Of a DNA stretch of 64,000 bases, positions 27,817-39,200 are shown piece after piece. Within the stretch, counting starts at the first letter, position 1, and every line of letters begins with the position of its first letter. Source of the stretch: Phaeodactylibacter sp. (GTDB taxonomy: Bacteria > Bacteroidota > Bacteroidia > Chitinophagales > Saprospiraceae). The position numbers and the translations under genes were made by a program. A model generated the notes under the pieces. It was given only the letters and a program-made list of their open reading frames with translations, was not told the origin of the DNA and searched no databases. The stretch covers positions 1-64,000 of the forward strand of contig JAGFJD010000080.1 of the NCBI GenBank assembly GCA_024102975.1, in the 5' to 3' direction.

Positions 27817-27875
27817 TTTCGGAGAAGCCGCCCCGCTGCAAGGTTCCCACTGAGCGCGGGGCGGGTTCTCCGAAA
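27817..27875. terminator. long hairpin after the TonB cluster
   Basis: Arms 27817-27836 and 27856-27875 pair over 20 positions with one mismatch (TTTCGGAGAA...TTCTCCGAAA with G+C-rich centre). There is no T-run on the plus strand, so factor-independent termination is uncertain. It may be an mRNA-stabilising hairpin or a mobile palindrome. Confidence 0.5.
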
Positions 27876-27979
27876 AAAACTCAACAAGGGTAGCTTTTCG
27901 ACGAGTGGGAAGGGTGTGTTATCCGCAAAGGCAGCGCCCTTCTCCTAATTTACGTCAACCTCTTCTTTTCCGGCCTGCC

Positions 27980-28011
27980 TCTGTGCGTTAAGCCCGAATT
28001 TTATATATTTG
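27980..28011 (+). promoter_or_regulatory. promoter of methylmalonyl-CoA mutase gene
   Basis: TATATTTG (28004-28011) matches TAxxTTTG, with TCTG exactly 20 bases upstream (27980-27983). The start codon follows 20 bases later. Confidence 0.5.
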
Positions 28012-28031
28012 AGAAGCAAAAATAGCAACCT

Positions 28032-30173
<2,142 letters not shown>

Positions 30174-30274
30174 AATGGAGGTGGGCAGGACAGAATTGTT
30201 GCTGCTCTAAACTTTGGATGGTCCTGGAGTAAAGTCGGACGCGAGCGAGGCGACTGACAAATTCAATCAGCCTC

Positions 30275-30347
30275 CGCCTTCGACGGACGTAGTCCGCTAC
30301 TGCGGAAGGAGGCCGTCCGACATAGTCGGCTTCGGCCGACGAAGGCG
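30275..30347. repeat. three-way-junction-like structured repeat
   Basis: An outer stem CGCCTTCG (30275-30282)/CGAAGGCG (30340-30347) encloses two hairpins: CGGAC...GTCCG (30284-30288/30315-30319) with an inner CCGC-tact-GCGG, and GTCGGC-ttcg-GCCGAC (30325-30340). It lies in the 510-base gap 30174-30683, with copy B of the double-hairpin repeat. No gene is seen in that gap. Confidence 0.6.
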
Positions 30348-30472
30348 AAAGGCGGAATTTTTTGAGCTGAGTGCTACCAAGATGGGCTGAGAATGCTCCC
30401 ACCCTTAAAAAACAGAACTTCTTAAAAAAGGAAGTTTGAAGGCGGAAGACGGAAAACTTGGCATCTATACTA

Positions 30473-30574
30473 ACGCACGGCAGGTTTTGTCGACTACAAA
30501 ATCCGCCAGTCAAGGTCAGAATATACTGGCATCGCTGGTTTTGTTCCTGATAAAACCACGCGTTCGCCAGTATA
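30473..30574. repeat. double-hairpin repeat, copy B
   Basis: 102 bp, near-identical to copy A (26039-26135) apart from an insertion in the spacer between the two hairpins and a few substitutions. Two substitutions (CAAAATC, TAAAACCA) turn a G-C pair into a G-T wobble, so stems are kept. The second hairpin has ATACTGGC at 30523-30530 and GCCAGTAT at 30566-30573. Confidence 0.85.
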
Positions 30575-30683
30575 ACCCTCATTTTGTGTTTCATTCCGAC
30601 TTTCGACGTAGCAGTTCCCGAAGCGATGATCCATTTTAAATGGCAAATAGAACGGCCCTGCGATCAGGATGATCGCGGCACGA

Positions 30684-31493
30684 TTACTGCCAGGCGCTCA
30701 GGCGGCCGTTGCGTTCGAACGATTTCAGTTCGTCAACGAGCTGGCCGTTGGCGTCGGGAGTAAAGAGGGAAGCCTGCTGGCGGTCGTCGAAGATTTCAAC
30801 CCGGAGTTCTTTGGCGAACGTTTTGGCCAGGTCGCCCAGGTTGCGGGCATAGCGTTCGCTTTTGCCCATAGCCATGAAGAGGTCGATCACGCCGGTGCGG
30901 ATCATTTCGTATTTATCCACCTGCATGAGCATCTGGCGCTGAGTCTTGCCGCGCACGTTTTTGCCCATCTGCTGTAGTTTGCGGCGCAGTTTTTCGACCG
31001 AATAGCCCAGCACTTCCGCCCGGTGTTTCCACCAGTTGTTCCCGCTGCCGCCATTGCGGGCCTCGTATACCTTCAGGTGGCTCTTTTCGGCAGATTCCTG
31101 GCAGGATACCATGCCCATGGCCTTGGCCAGCTCCAATACATTGAGCACCTGCTCTTTGGTCAGCAATTCGCCGTTGTCGACCTGTTCTTCCAGAGAGAAC
31201 AAATACTTGGCGTACTTCTGTTTCACCTTGCTTTTGGAGTTGAGCGTGATCAGCTTGGCCAGCTCCACCGAGAGATAATAATCCTTTACGATGGAATTGC
31301 CCTTCGCTTTCCGGTTGGCGAAGTCCTGCATTTTAACCGGCTTGCGGATGCCATCCTTGAATTCGTACACATCTGTCAGCCAGCGCTTTATGTTCGTGGG
31401 GTAGTGATGGTCCGCAAGTTGCAGAACCTGGTGCAGTTGGGTCGCCGCGACCACCTTTGTCCCTTTTTTGCTGATATAAACCTGAAGTACCAT
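30684..31493 (-). CDS. phage antirepressor-like protein (AntA/AntB-type N-terminal domain)
   Basis: 269 residues. Residues about 15-105 resemble AntA/AntB antirepressor domains: VAATQLHQVLQLADHHYPTN, IKRWLTDVYEFKDG and IVKDYYLSVELAKLITLNSK, where the last is the usual DYYL.LDMAKE motif. The C-terminal half is basic and helical (EVLGYSVEKLRRKLQQMGK, YEMIRTGVIDLFMAMGK) and is not recognised. Antirepressors bind or displace phage repressors, but no other phage genes, integrase or attachment site are nearby, so this is probably a stand-alone or domesticated copy. It sits in a repeat-rich neighbourhood. Codon use looks similar to the neighbours. Confidence 0.6.
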   Translation of the reverse strand: MVLQVYISKKGTKVVAATQLHQVLQLADHHYPTNIKRWLTDVYEFKDGIRKPVKMQDFANRKAKGNSIVKDYYLSVELAKLITLNSKSKVKQKYAKYLFSLEEQVDNGELLTKEQVLNVLELAKAMGMVSCQESAEKSHLKVYEARNGGSGNNWWKHRAEVLGYSVEKLRRKLQQMGKNVRGKTQRQMLMQVDKYEMIRTGVIDLFMAMGKSERYARNLGDLAKTFAKELRVEIFDDRQQASLFTPDANGQLVDELKSFERNGRLSAWQ

Positions 31494-31810
31494 AAGGCAA
31501 TGGTTAATGGTTACGCTTACAAATTTGCACTTTTTGTTTTAAATAAACAAATAATAAAACAAAAATTTTTGAATAAATTCTTCAGCACTTCAACCTTGAA
31601 TGCCTTGAGCTCAGAGGTGGGCGGTAATCAGGGAGGGATCTTGGCCGACTGAAATTAGAACAAAAACAAGGCCCGGGCAGTTCCAACAGCCTGTTGGTTT
31701 TTATCCGCAGGCAGGGGAAGCCAAAACATTTTTATTTAATCAAAATAATGATGAAGATGGGTTTTAATATCATCCGCGTTGCAGGTGAGCATTTCTGCCC
31801 CATTTCCCCA

Positions 31811-31930
31811 TTTCCGTGCATTTCCGTGCATTTCCGTGCATTTCCGTGCATTTCTATGTATTTCCACATGTTTCCCTACATTTCTACCCATTTCTATCCA
31901 TTTCTACCCATTTCTACCCATTTCTATCAG
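31811..31930. repeat. 10-bp tandem array, 12 units, at the 3' end of alkD
   Basis: Twelve units of exactly 10 bases: four perfect TTTCCGTGCA (31811-31850), then variants such as TTTCTATGTA, TTTCCACATG and TTTCTACCCA to 31930. The last unit overlaps the alkD stop codon (31929-31927). A related 3-unit array lies on the other side of the gene. The rest of 31494-31810 holds no gene. Confidence 0.9.
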
Positions 31931-32613
31931 CCGTTCTTCTTCAACCACTTCAACCCTTCCCGTTTCGTCAGTGGCGCCAGGTCGGGGTGGTTTTCGATGA
32001 AATTCGTCACCGCTTCTGCATTGGTTTTGGAGTACTGTCGCAGGGCCCAGCCGGCGGCTTTTTGAATAAAGAACTCACTGGAGTCCTGAAGTTCCAGGAT
32101 GTAGCGGAACATTAGGCCGGCGTCCGTTTTCTCTTTATACGGCAACTGAAAGATGAGGCATACCCTCTGCAGCCACATATTGCCGGAGGCCATCCAGCGT
32201 TCAGTCACAGGCAGTATAAGGTGAGGATATTTTTTAAAGTGGATGCCCACCAGTTTGGCCAGCCAGTCGACGGTGTCCCACCAGGAACGGGTGGTGATCA
32301 GTTCTTCGAAGAGGCTGATGAACGCTTCCGGCTGCTTTTTCTGCACCTTTTGCACCATCTCCAGGGCGAAGTAGTTGACCTCCCGGTATTCGTCGTCCAT
32401 GCAGAGGCGCGCCAGGGTTTTGAGTTCATCTCCCTCCGGAATGCCTTTGCCGGCAAAGATCTTTTTGGAGAGGGCGGCCACCTCCGGTGATCTCAGCCCG
32501 TAGTATTCAAACTGGTGGCGCATATAGGCCATCTGGCCCCGGGCCCGTTTCGGGTTGCCGGCCGACTGGAACAGTTGTTTGACGTGATGGAGGTATTCTT
32601 CAGGAGTGAGCAT
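31927..32613 (-). CDS. alkD: AlkD-like DNA alkylation repair protein
   Basis: 228 residues from the ATG at 32613 (MLTPEEYLHHVKQLFQSAGN); an in-frame GTG at 32634 would add seven. It is an all-helical HEAT-like repeat protein. Motifs known from AlkD-type glycosylases are seen: ARLCMDDEYREVNYFALEMV, ITTRSWWDTVDWLAKLVG with the WD pair, MWLQRVCLIFQLPYK and FFIQKAAGWALRQYSKTN. AlkD removes N3- and N7-alkylated purines, including bulky lesions, without base flipping. It is flanked on both sides by 10-bp tandem arrays. Confidence 0.9.
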   Translation of the reverse strand: MLTPEEYLHHVKQLFQSAGNPKRARGQMAYMRHQFEYYGLRSPEVAALSKKIFAGKGIPEGDELKTLARLCMDDEYREVNYFALEMVQKVQKKQPEAFISLFEELITTRSWWDTVDWLAKLVGIHFKKYPHLILPVTERWMASGNMWLQRVCLIFQLPYKEKTDAGLMFRYILELQDSSEFFIQKAAGWALRQYSKTNAEAVTNFIENHPDLAPLTKREGLKWLKKNG

Positions 32614-32709
32614 GGTTTTTGAGTTTTTTGCCACATAGAGCGTATAGGGTTTTCACATAGGGCACATAGCTTATCGGTGTGTTTTGGGGCAGTAGATATT
32701 TCAACGGCA

Positions 32710-32739
32710 TTTCTGTGTATTTCCACACATTTCTCCACT
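32710..32739. repeat. short 10-bp tandem array upstream of alkD
   Basis: Three units (TTTCTGTGTA, TTTCCACACA, TTTCTCCACT) with the same period and motif as the array at 31811-31930. Just before it, 32633-32668 carries an ACATAGAG/CACATAGGG-type degenerate repeat also seen near 19283 and 58827. Confidence 0.7.
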
Positions 32740-32759
32740 TCAACCCAGATAAAATAATA

Positions 32760-33692
32760 TCAATACCCCTTCTTTTCATCCACCTCAAAAAGCAATTCCT
32801 GCCCTTCCTTCCACCGCCGGTAATTTTCTGCAATGATCTTTGCCGCGTTCTCCTGGTTGGTGATGCTTGCGATGTGGGGGGTAATGACGATACCCGGATG
32901 CCGCCAGAAGGGGTGTTTTTCCGGCAGCGGTTCTTCGCTGAAAACATCCAGCCAGGCCTCCCGGATATAACCATCCTCCATAGCATCCAGAAGTCCCTTT
33001 TCGTATAAGTGGGCGCCGCGGGCTACGTTGATGAGGTAAGAACCTTTCGGCATGTGCCGGAAAACTTTGTAGTTGAGGATGCTTTCGGTATCGGCAGTAC
33101 GGGGCAGCAGGCAGACGAGCAGGTTAATTTGGCGAACGAAACCGGCTATCGTCGTGTCTCCCGCATGCAGGCAACGGACGCCCGGGATGTCCTTTGGGCT
33201 TCGGCTGTATCCCAGCACCTCAAAGCCCAGGCCGGCCAGCGAGGCCGCAATGCTGCCACCCAGCGCGCCCATCCCCAGCATGCCGATCCGCAGAGGGATC
33301 TCGATCTGAATTGGTTTTTCCCAGCGGGCTTCCTGCTGGTTGCTCAGGTAGAACCGCAACTGCTTGTGAATGCTTAGAACGGCCATCAGCACGTAGTTGC
33401 GCATGGAGGTGGTGAGGCTCTCGTCGACGATGCGGGTGATGCGCAGGCCGGGCGGCAGAGTGGCGTCATTGAGGATGTGCTCCACCCCGGCGCCCAGGGA
33501 GCTTACCAGCCCGAGGTTGGGGAATGCCCGCAGCACTTCGGGCGGGTGTTTCCAGACGACAGCCATCTCCACCCACTCCGGCTTCGGGATGTCGGGGTAA
33601 ATCCACACGGGGGTGACGCCCTGGATTTCAGCTTCGATGGCGCGCCGCAGGGGCTGCACGTCGCGGTCGGTGATGAGGAGGGCTATACTCAT
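32760..33692 (-). CDS. ghrA: D-2-hydroxyacid dehydrogenase, glyoxylate/hydroxypyruvate reductase A type
   Basis: 310 residues, the GhrA length. The NAD(P) loop is IGMLGMGALGGSIAASLAG, followed by the GYSRSPKDIPGV segment that ends the second strand. The catalytic Arg is in INVARGAHLYEKGLL, the Glu in DVFSEEPLPEKHPFW and the His in GIVITPHIASIT, the standard triad of the family. GhrA reduces glyoxylate and hydroxypyruvate with NADPH. The SLGAGVEH motif near residue 65 is the substrate-carboxylate loop. It is transcribed alone; the upstream gap carries a large inverted repeat. Confidence 0.9.
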   Translation of the reverse strand: MSIALLITDRDVQPLRRAIEAEIQGVTPVWIYPDIPKPEWVEMAVVWKHPPEVLRAFPNLGLVSSLGAGVEHILNDATLPPGLRITRIVDESLTTSMRNYVLMAVLSIHKQLRFYLSNQQEARWEKPIQIEIPLRIGMLGMGALGGSIAASLAGLGFEVLGYSRSPKDIPGVRCLHAGDTTIAGFVRQINLLVCLLPRTADTESILNYKVFRHMPKGSYLINVARGAHLYEKGLLDAMEDGYIREAWLDVFSEEPLPEKHPFWRHPGIVITPHIASITNQENAAKIIAENYRRWKEGQELLFEVDEKKGY

Positions 33693-33744
33693 GTCTGGTA
33701 AATAGGGTTTTTCACTCTTCTGAAGTTAACAAAGTAGTATTAAT

Positions 33745-33910
33745 GTGTCCCGTCATAATACTGGACATTTTTTTGGACACAGAGTACGCCGAGAATACAC
33801 AGAGCCGCACAGAGGCCTGATTATCAATGGGAAAAACTCCGTGTGCTCTGTGTTGCCCTCGGTGTTCTTTGTGTCCAAAACCATTTTGTCCAGTGGTGTG
33901 GTGTCCCGTC
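33745..33910. repeat. foldback element with ~48-bp arms and a 10-bp flanking direct repeat
   Basis: Arms at 33761-33804 and 33846-33893 are imperfect inverted repeats (5' CTGGACA, then TTGGACACAGAG and CACAGAG; complement on the right). Direct repeats GTGTCCCGTC lie just outside at 33745-33754 and 33901-33910. This fills most of the gap 33693-33991. The inner text resembles the ACACAGAG-type repeats common between genes in this phylum. Confidence 0.75.
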
Positions 33911-33991
33911 CTGCAAAAAAACTCCCGTATTTTGAGCCTAACTGCCGGGCAACCCAATCAACTCCATAAACTAATCAACCCCATAAACTAA

Positions 33992-34651
33992 TCAACCAAT
34001 CAACCCCTCAGCCCACTCCGGCAGCGGGACCTCCACTTCCAGCCGTTCTTCCCTTTCCGGGTCAAAAAACTCCAGCTTCCAGGCGTGCAGCATGATGTGG
34101 TTCGGGTGATATTCCTTGAGTGCGCCGTAGTGCGTATCCCCAGTTACCGGACAGCCCACAGCCGCCAGCTGCGCCCGGATTTGATGATACTTGCCGGTGA
34201 CGGGGCGGATTTCCAGCAGCGCCCGGCCGTCTTCGCCTTTCCGCAATTGCCGGTAGGAGAGGATGCATTCAAAGGCCTTGCCGGATTTTTTTGAGGAAAC
34301 CCTGGCGCGTTTTTCATTCAGGTCCTTTTCCAGCCAGTGGGTCAGCGTAGCTTCTTCCTCCTGCGGCGCCTTATCCACCATTGCCAGGTAGGTTTTTTGG
34401 ACTTCTTTGAGGCGGAACTGCTCGTTGAGTTGCCGAAGGATGCCCTTTTTCTTGGCGACCAGCACCACCCCCGTCGTCACCCGGTCGAGGCGGTGCACGA
34501 TACCGACGTAAGGGTTGCGCTTTTTCATTTCCAGGTGGGCATAGGCCAGAGACTCTACGGAAGGGCCGAAGGGGTTGCGCTCTACCTGGATGCCGGCGGG
34601 CTTGTTGATGGCGAGCCAGCCGGGGGTTTCCCGGATAATGGAGATAGTCAT
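33992..34651 (-). CDS. RluA-family pseudouridine synthase
   Basis: 219 residues with the RluA core: WLAINKPAGIQVERNPFG, VGIVHRLDRVTTGVVLVAKK with the catalytic Asp of HRLDR, LRLKEVQKTYLAMV-like middle, and RPVTGKYHQIRAQLAAVGCP. There is no S4 domain, so it belongs to the compact RluA/TruC-like subgroup that modifies uridines in rRNA or tRNA; the target base cannot be read. It starts 6 bases after the stop of the radical SAM gene on the same strand, suggesting co-transcription. Confidence 0.88.
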   Translation of the reverse strand: MTISIIRETPGWLAINKPAGIQVERNPFGPSVESLAYAHLEMKKRNPYVGIVHRLDRVTTGVVLVAKKKGILRQLNEQFRLKEVQKTYLAMVDKAPQEEEATLTHWLEKDLNEKRARVSSKKSGKAFECILSYRQLRKGEDGRALLEIRPVTGKYHQIRAQLAAVGCPVTGDTHYGALKEYHPNHIMLHAWKLEFFDPEREERLEVEVPLPEWAEGLIG

Positions 34652-34657
34652 TTTATT

Positions 34658-35956
34658 TTAATGCGCAAAATCCACCTCATAATTCCCCCTGATCCGCTCC
34701 ATCGGCGGATTAAAATACCCGAACTTCAGCTCAGGAAACTCCTCCCGCAGCCGCCGCATCAGCTCCTTCACGCCCATGGTCTCCTCCGTATCGTTGATGC
34801 CCACCCGCTCCATGTACCAGTCGGGGTCGATGTTGAAGTTGCGCCACTGGATCATCTTCAGGCCGGTGCTGCGGATCAGTTCGCGCAGGGCCTGGTATTC
34901 GGCCTCGCTGTCGGTCACGCCCGGGAAGACGAAGTAGTTGATGCTCGTCCAGCCGCCGTGACGGTTCACCACGCGGATGCTCTCCAGGATGTCTTCGAAT
35001 TCGTAGTTGTTGGGCAGGTAGTACATTTCGTAGAGGCCTTTCTGGGCCGAGTTGGTGCTCACGCGGATGCTGGTCAGGCCGGCCTGGCAGAGAGCTTCCA
35101 CAGCGTCGGGCTTGCTGCCGTTGGTATTGATGTTGATGCTGCCCTTGTCGGTGAATTTGCGGATCTGGTGGATGGCGTCCTTCAGCGTCTCCCACATCAG
35201 CAAGGGCTCGCCCTCGCAGCCCTGCCCGAAGCTGATGATGGGGAAGGGCGCCGATTGCAGGTGGGGTACGGTATACTCCACGATCTCCCCGGCGGTGGGC
35301 CTGAAGCTGAGGCGGTCGTGGCTGGAGACCACGGTTTCCTCGTCCGGCTGCAGGGAGATGCAGCCCACGCAGTTGGAGTTGCAGGCCGGGGAGGTCGGCA
35401 CCGGGCACTCCCAGCGGCCCATGAAGTAGTTGCGGGCGGCGGGGCAGTTGTAGGTCAGGGCGCAGTTGTTGGCCAGGTGCTCCACGATGCGGTTGTTGGG
35501 GTAGAACTCCTGCAGGGCCTGCACGCCCCGTTCCACGGCATCCTGGTCGAAGCCGTCGCACTCCTGACGGATGTCCTGCTCGATGCGTACGGCGGGCACG
35601 TAGAACTTATCGTCGTGCCAGCCCACGGCCGTATAGCAAAACAGCGGCAGCGTCGGCGCGTCCGGCTCGTTGACGTAGGAAGCCAGGTACAGGCCGGTAT
35701 AGGCGGGAGGGATGAAGGCCGCAGTGGCCCAGCCCTCCTCGCAGAGGCGCATCTCGCCCGTTTCCACGTCGATGCCTACGGCGCGCCGGCCGGGCAGCTC
35801 GTAGAGGTTGCCGCCTTCGGGCAGCTCGATCCAGTCCTCCTCCGGGATGGGCGTGGCATAGTGGCCGGAACGGCCGACGGCGTAGAGGGTGGTGTCTTCG
35901 AAGACGTTGCCTTCGCCGTCGGAGTAGAGTACGTATGGGGAGTGGTTTAAAGCCAT
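34658..35956 (-). CDS. radical SAM protein of unknown function
   Basis: 432 residues. A novel N-terminal region of about 185 residues precedes the radical SAM cluster CNSNCVGC (Cys 192, 196, 199), a CxxxCxxC motif. ISFGQGCEGEPLL (SAM-binding GGE-like segment), ININTNGSKPDAVEALCQAG and IRVSTNSAQKGLYEMYY follow, as in AdoMet radical barrels. Extra Cys residues at about 165, 171 and 184, just before the cluster, could hold another metal site. There is no C-terminal SPASM motif. The neighbour gene is an rRNA/tRNA pseudouridine synthase 6 bases downstream, which might suggest an RNA-modification link but is weak evidence. No known pathway is assigned. Confidence 0.8.
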   Translation of the reverse strand: MALNHSPYVLYSDGEGNVFEDTTLYAVGRSGHYATPIPEEDWIELPEGGNLYELPGRRAVGIDVETGEMRLCEEGWATAAFIPPAYTGLYLASYVNEPDAPTLPLFCYTAVGWHDDKFYVPAVRIEQDIRQECDGFDQDAVERGVQALQEFYPNNRIVEHLANNCALTYNCPAARNYFMGRWECPVPTSPACNSNCVGCISLQPDEETVVSSHDRLSFRPTAGEIVEYTVPHLQSAPFPIISFGQGCEGEPLLMWETLKDAIHQIRKFTDKGSININTNGSKPDAVEALCQAGLTSIRVSTNSAQKGLYEMYYLPNNYEFEDILESIRVVNRHGGWTSINYFVFPGVTDSEAEYQALRELIRSTGLKMIQWRNFNIDPDWYMERVGINDTEETMGVKELMRRLREEFPELKFGYFNPPMERIRGNYEVDFAH

Positions 35957-36299
35957 AAATGTATTTGCAATTAAAAAGTGGGCGAGGGATGTTATTACTC
36001 CGTGAGCAAGGCCCGGCAGGCTGCAACAGCGAACCGCGAAAAGCGAACGGCCAACTACCCTCGATCAGCCCGCAAAGATACGGTCTTTACAACACTTTAG
36101 CTAAGGGAAAGGATGTATTATCTCTTCATTATCAGGGAGGTTTTTTCTTTTTCTTTAATCCCTTCCCCCCTGGCACTCCTTCTCCCTCCGCACAACCGTA
36201 TGGGCCCGGCCACGAAAATTCCATTAATTACCGGACATATCAAACTGAAAAAATTGTATATTTAAAACCTGAATAAACTTACCCAAAAACTCTTTTCCC
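35957..36299. other. divergent intergenic region with radical SAM promoter box
   Basis: 343 bases between divergent genes. Minus-strand TATCTTTG (36080-36073) fits the -7 box of the radical SAM gene, leaving a leader near 110 bases; no good -33 element was found. On the other side TATATTTA (36257-36264) is a one-mismatch -7 box for the T9SS gene. No gene is seen. Confidence 0.35.
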
Positions 36300-39200
36300 A
36301 TGAAGAATACAGCGCTGCTCTCCTGCTTTATGGTTTTTTCCTTCTTTACTGCTTCCGGCCAGTGGCAATCTTTAGAGGGTCCCTATGGAGGATTCGGTTT
36401 TTATATCAAGTACAATGAGGATTACGCCTTTGTAGAAGGACGGGACGCCCTGTACCGCACCGGCGACGGCGGAGATTCCTGGCAGAAGCTGTCAAACGGC
36501 CTCCCACTGCGGTATAGCCCCGCACGCTTTTCCCTCGACGGCAACGCCCTGATATTTCAGGTGGCGATTAATGGTGACGACAACAATTACGCGCTCTACC
36601 GGAGTGACGACAATGGCGATAGCTGGTACCGCATCCCCCAACCCGATAGCCTGAACTTCGTGCCCGCGCTTGCGATCAATGACGGGAACCTCGCTATCCG
36701 GACGCCCTCCCGAACCGTTTTGCAGTCTGCCGATAATGGCCAGACGTGGGCTGTGCCGCCTTCGGTTGGCGCGCCCACTCCATCGGGCCGGGCGCTGGAA
36801 GTGTATGGAGGAGACATTTACCTGGGCGGGACCGGAAAAATATATGTTCTCCGCGCCAATACGGCGGTTTGGGACAGCATTGCAGTCCCCGCTCTGCCGA
36901 ATTCCATAGGCGAGATCTTCGTCTACGAGGAGCTGCTGATCCTGGCCAGCGGGCCGTCCGCCGTCCGTTCGGAGGATAACGGGCAAACCTGGGCTTCTGC
37001 CCCCAACCCCTGGGAACTGGGGCAGGATATTCGCGAATTGGTATACTATGAAGGAGCGCTTTACTTCGGCAACATACCGCTATACCGCTCGGATGACCTG
37101 GGGGCAAGCTGGCAGCTGCAAGCCAGCAATTACCCCGATAATTATCTACAGCCCTTTTCCATCGGCCAAAACCAGGGCCGCCTGCTGGCAAGCACTTATG
37201 CCAAGGGGGTGTTTGCTTCCGCCGATGGCGGGCAGCACTGGCAACGGACCTGCGTTGGCATATCGGAAAGCTGGGTTCATAAATTATACGCAACCGGGGA
37301 TGCCCTGTACGCTGCCAGCTACGGCAGCCTCGACCGCTATGACTACAATACCGGCGCCTGGAATGTCCGGCCTGTTATGGAAGCGGAACACACGGTGCTG
37401 GAATTGGCAGAGGCTGAGGGTATCCTCTTAAGCTATGCTCATTTCCTGCCTTTTCTTTTAAGATCTGAAGACAACGGCCAGAGCTGGGACAGCATCGAAC
37501 TTTCCTTTAACTTTCTTCAATTGTTTGATGCCCTATTGGTAGTTGACGATGTAGTCTATTCCTGGACCAGCCGTGATGACCTCCCGTTTGGGATTTCCGT
37601 TATCAGGTCGGAAGATGCCGGCGCCACCTGGTCCGATTATTCGGACGAGCTGTTAAGCGTACTTGGCTTCCGTCCCCATGCCATGGCCAGAGGAGATAGC
37701 GTACTTTATATTTACAGCCGGGAGGCTATCGCCCGTTCCTTCGATGAAGGCCAGAGCTGGGAGGTAGTCGTTCCGCAGGGCGGCCTCTTCCGGCGGCCGA
37801 TACTGGCAGCCGGGGATATTCTGATGAATTTCGTTTCCGGCCTGCCTGCTCCCGAAGTATCTGCGGACGGCGGCGCTACTTTCTATCTCGCCAACGGCCT
37901 CCCAACTGATATTTCCCCTTCTCCTGATGACTACAGAAGCCTTGTTTTCGTGGAAGGGAAATACATTCTGGCCAGCAGCCGGGGCTTGTTCCTATCCTTT
38001 GACCATGGTGCCAACTGGACGCCTTTCGATGCCCGTGAATTACCCAGAGACCTCACTGCTCTGGCATTCCATCAGGATACCCTCTACGTGGGGTCCATGT
38101 ACAACGGCGTATGGAAGATCGAATCATCCGGACTTGAGATCGAAGTGGAAAAGCTGTGTGGCCTCGTTTTTGAAGACGAAAACTCGAATGGCGTGCAGGA
38201 TGCCGGCGAGGAAGGCATCGCCAATATCATTATCTCCTTCGATGAAAGCCGGCAATACACCCTTACCGACAGTGCAGGCACCTATGCCATGTATATACCG
38301 GCGGACAGTACCGGGGGGCTCAGCGCTGTTGCCCCCGGCCTATACAGCAACATAGCGCCGGATGTGTATGCCATTTCTGGCCCGGCGGACACCCTGGATT
38401 TCCGCGTGCATTTCACACCGGGCGTCAAAGACCTCCGGGCAAACCTAACGGGAGGTATATTTCGGCCGGGTTTTGAAAGTTTCTACACCCTGTCCTACAA
38501 AAATGTCGGTACTGAAACCCAGGATGCGAATATTGAACTGAGCCTGGACAGCCAATTGGATTATCTGGAAGCCAATCCGCCGCCGGCAGGGATAAACGGC
38601 AATGTCCTGTCCTGGAGTTACCCGCAACTGGACAGGAACGAAATGGGGCAAATCAGAATAAAGGTGCAGCTTCCCTCTACCGCCGCTCTGGGAGATATCC
38701 TCAGTTCGCAGGGTGCCATCACGCCGCTGTCGGAAGACCAGGTGCCCGGTGACAACACCTTTGCCGGCCGGGATGAAATTGTGGGTTCCTATGACCCCAA
38801 TGACAAGCAGGTAGCACAAGGCGAACAATATACCACGCAGCAGCTCGAAAACCGTGAGTTCCTCGACTATACCATCCGTTTTCAGAATACCGGCACTTTC
38901 CCGGCGGAAACCGTCCGGATAACCGATCAACTGGATGAAAGGCTGGATGTCGCCACCTTCGAGGTTATCGGCAACAGCCACCCCTTTTGCTACACCATCC
39001 AGGATAAGGGGCTGGTGGAATTTGTATTCCGGGAAATAAATTTGCCGGACAGCACCGGCAATGAACCGGAGAGCCACGGCTTCATCCGCTACCGCATCCT
39101 CCCAAAAGAAAATACCGGGGTGGGACAAGTGATCCGGAATACTGCCGACATCTATTTTGATTTCAACGCTCCTATCACTACGAATACTACAAGTACAACG

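Noticed and set aside
30684..31493. Prophage boundary
   Set aside because: Apart from the antirepressor-like protein there is no integrase, structural gene, tRNA or att-type direct repeat nearby.
31811..31930. CRISPR array
   Set aside because: The units are 10 bp and directly adjacent, with no spacers and no cas genes.
31694..32115. Plus-strand frame with FPCISVHFRAFPCIS repeats
   Set aside because: It is a by-product of the 10-bp tandem array read in frame (three units make ten codons) and continues antisense to alkD.
34337..35950. 537-codon plus-strand open frame over the radical SAM and pseudouridine synthase genes
   Set aside because: It is the antisense of two well-supported genes and has no signal, domain or normal protein composition; G+C-rich sequence opens such shadow frames.
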